DNA of 5,628 nucleotides from Prevotella merdae (lineage in GTDB: Bacteria > Bacteroidota > Bacteroidia > Bacteroidales > Bacteroidaceae): assembly GCF_900290275.1 (NCBI RefSeq), contig NZ_LT985324.1, positions 52,739 through 58,366 on the forward strand. Direction: 5' to 3'. The notes beneath the pieces are model-generated. The model saw nothing but the letters and a program-made list of their open reading frames with translations. It was not told the DNA's origin and searched no databases. This document shows, piece after piece, positions 5,134-5,628 of this stretch (positions within the stretch are counted from its first letter, which is position 1; each line of letters starts with the position of its first letter). The translations under genes and the position numbers were made by a program.

Positions 5134-5219
5134 ATCGGTACACCTGCCTCCAGCGTAATGAGGCTGGCGAACGAGTATCGTCACGAATGGTAGGAATATG
5201 TAAGTCCGTTCTCTTTTTC
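5134..5219 (-). pseudogene. tyrosine recombinase remnant (copy 2)
   Basis: Duplicate of the upper part of the copy-1 remnant: LTYIFLPFVTI-type frames surround the readable RYSFASLITLEAGVP core, preceded by the same in-frame TGA found in copy 1. It ends abruptly at 5134, at the GVP codons, where NlpE-like DNA begins. It retains no catalytic tyrosine. Sharing the TGA with copy 1 means that stop arose before the duplication. Confidence 0.6.
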
Positions 5220-5329
5220 ACAAGCACATCGAAAACCTTTTGGATGGAAAGCAACAACTGCTCGATGTCCTTGTTGGTCTCCACGGCTTCCTTGCTCTTG
5301 TTCTCCTTTGGCTGCTTTAGTGCTTTATG
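5193..5329 (-). pseudogene. coiled-coil-like coding remnant (copy 2)
   Basis: Same GC3-rich minus-strand frame as at 2173-2309, with a few substitutions (for example A to V and E to K in the stretch QKAFDVLVEK). No ATG is available. It is described with copy 1; nothing further can be said. Confidence 0.4.
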
Positions 5330-5423
5330 TTAATCGAAGTACAATCGTCGCAATAATACTATTGATTTTACGTTCTTTTCAAAGAAAGGGGTTGTGCAAT
5401 AGTGGCTTAAAGGCTAAAAGCAC

Positions 5424-5431
5424 TACCTTTG
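5424..5431 (+). promoter_or_regulatory. Bacteroidetes -7 box of the shared promoter, copy 2
   Basis: Identical TACCTTTG in the identical 125-bp block. It would drive the gene starting at 5484 or 5496. Confidence 0.7.
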
Positions 5432-5460
5432 TACGCAATATAACAACAATACGTTTAAGG

Positions 5461-5473
5461 TCACAATTTGTGA
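5461..5473. promoter_or_regulatory. leader palindrome, copy 2
   Basis: TCACAA-T-TTGTGA, identical to 2441-2453 and at the same place relative to promoter and start codon. The second dyad seen after copy 1 is absent here. Confidence 0.45.
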
Positions 5474-5495
5474 TATTGGAAAAATGAATATAAAT

Positions 5496-5628
5496 ATGAC
5501 AGATAAAATAGAAAAAAAGGAGGCAACCTTTGCAGTGCCGTACAATGGCGAGGACAACAACGACTATGTGGACGGCAAGGGCTTCTGCTGCAATGACGGC
5601 AGCTTGGAGGCTGCGCAAGCACGTGTAA
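5496..5628 (+). CDS. start of an unidentified gene behind the second promoter copy (runs off the window)
   Basis: The frame opens with MTDKIEKKEATFAVPYNGED and remains open to the last base (44 codons shown). The final TAA-like letters are not in frame. I prefer the ATG at 5496 because it lies 22 bases after the repeat, exactly like 2476 after copy 1, and the first residues are alike. An in-frame ATG at 5484 would add MNIN. The visible residues are acidic, with a YVDGKGFCCNDGS stretch; I recognise no family. The first nine codons are AT-rich, but from about 5520 the sequence becomes clearly GC-rich with many GC3 codons, unlike the immunity-like genes. It is more like the recombinase and coiled-coil remnants, hinting that this gene belongs to the backbone of a mobile element and not to its cargo. 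Confidence 0.6.
   Translation, partial: MTDKIEKKEATFAVPYNGEDNNDYVDGKGFCCNDGSLEAAQARV

Larger units (their letters stand above)
5134..5474. repeat. 341-bp direct repeat, copy 2
   Basis: Second copy of 2114-2454. The 125 bp at 5350-5474 are identical to 2330-2454. Two clusters of three substitutions occur at 5335-5349, just upstream of the invariant block. Confidence 0.95.

Noticed and set aside
5379..5618. 79-codon minus-strand open frame
   Set aside because: It crosses the invariant promoter block and is antisense to the gene start at 5496. The hydrophobic look comes from the reverse of acidic, alanine-rich codons.
1..5628. CRISPR arrays, tRNA or rRNA genes
   Set aside because: No regularly spaced short repeats, tRNA cloverleaf or rRNA-like stretches were seen on either strand.

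Overview
The window looks like AT-rich accessory DNA from a gut-type Bacteroidales (Bacteroides, Parabacteroides or Prevotella relative). The reasons are perfect Bacteroidetes -7 promoter boxes (TAnnTTTG), few Shine-Dalgarno sites, a DUF4372-type IS4 transposase, an ORF6N-type start, a Bacteroidales-type tyrosine recombinase tail and an NlpE-like lipoprotein remnant. No tRNA, rRNA or CRISPR array was seen.

Layout. (1) About 5-1310 is a complete IS4-family insertion sequence with its transposase on the minus strand. It sits at the very 5' end of a plus-strand gene for a membrane-anchored or exported protein (1309-1869). (2) 1917-2309 is a decayed minus-strand block holding the tail of a tyrosine recombinase and a second coding remnant. 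(3) 2114-2454 is the first copy of a 341-bp direct repeat; the second copy is at 5134-5474, exactly 3,020 bp away, with no gaps and 14 mismatches. The last 125 bp of each copy are identical and carry a promoter and leader pointing into a gene whose ATG lies at the same distance in both places. (4) Between the copies are a 59-codon gene with an ORF6N-like start, the tail of an HNH-nuclease-like protein, a 207-aa HEAT-like protein, and a zero-gap pair encoding a lipoprotein and an exported protein. Two of these units end in a hairpin and a third hairpin lies just before the HEAT-like gene. On the minus strand there is a broken NlpE-like gene. (5) The last 130 bp start another gene that runs out of the window.

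Interpretation (inference). Several small unrelated genes, each of a kind seen among immunity proteins, lie beside recombinase fragments, a shared promoter module and a leftover toxin-like tail. This resembles the recombinase-associated acquired interbacterial defence (rAID) clusters of Bacteroidales, where orphan immunity genes against contact-dependent toxins are collected. The HNH-like tail directly before the HEAT-like gene suggests that an immunity gene was captured together with the end of its toxin. The lipoprotein/exported pair would suit toxins acting in the periplasm or on the envelope. The recombinase here is broken, so any active enzyme would have to lie outside the window. None of the cargo functions is proven by the sequence alone.
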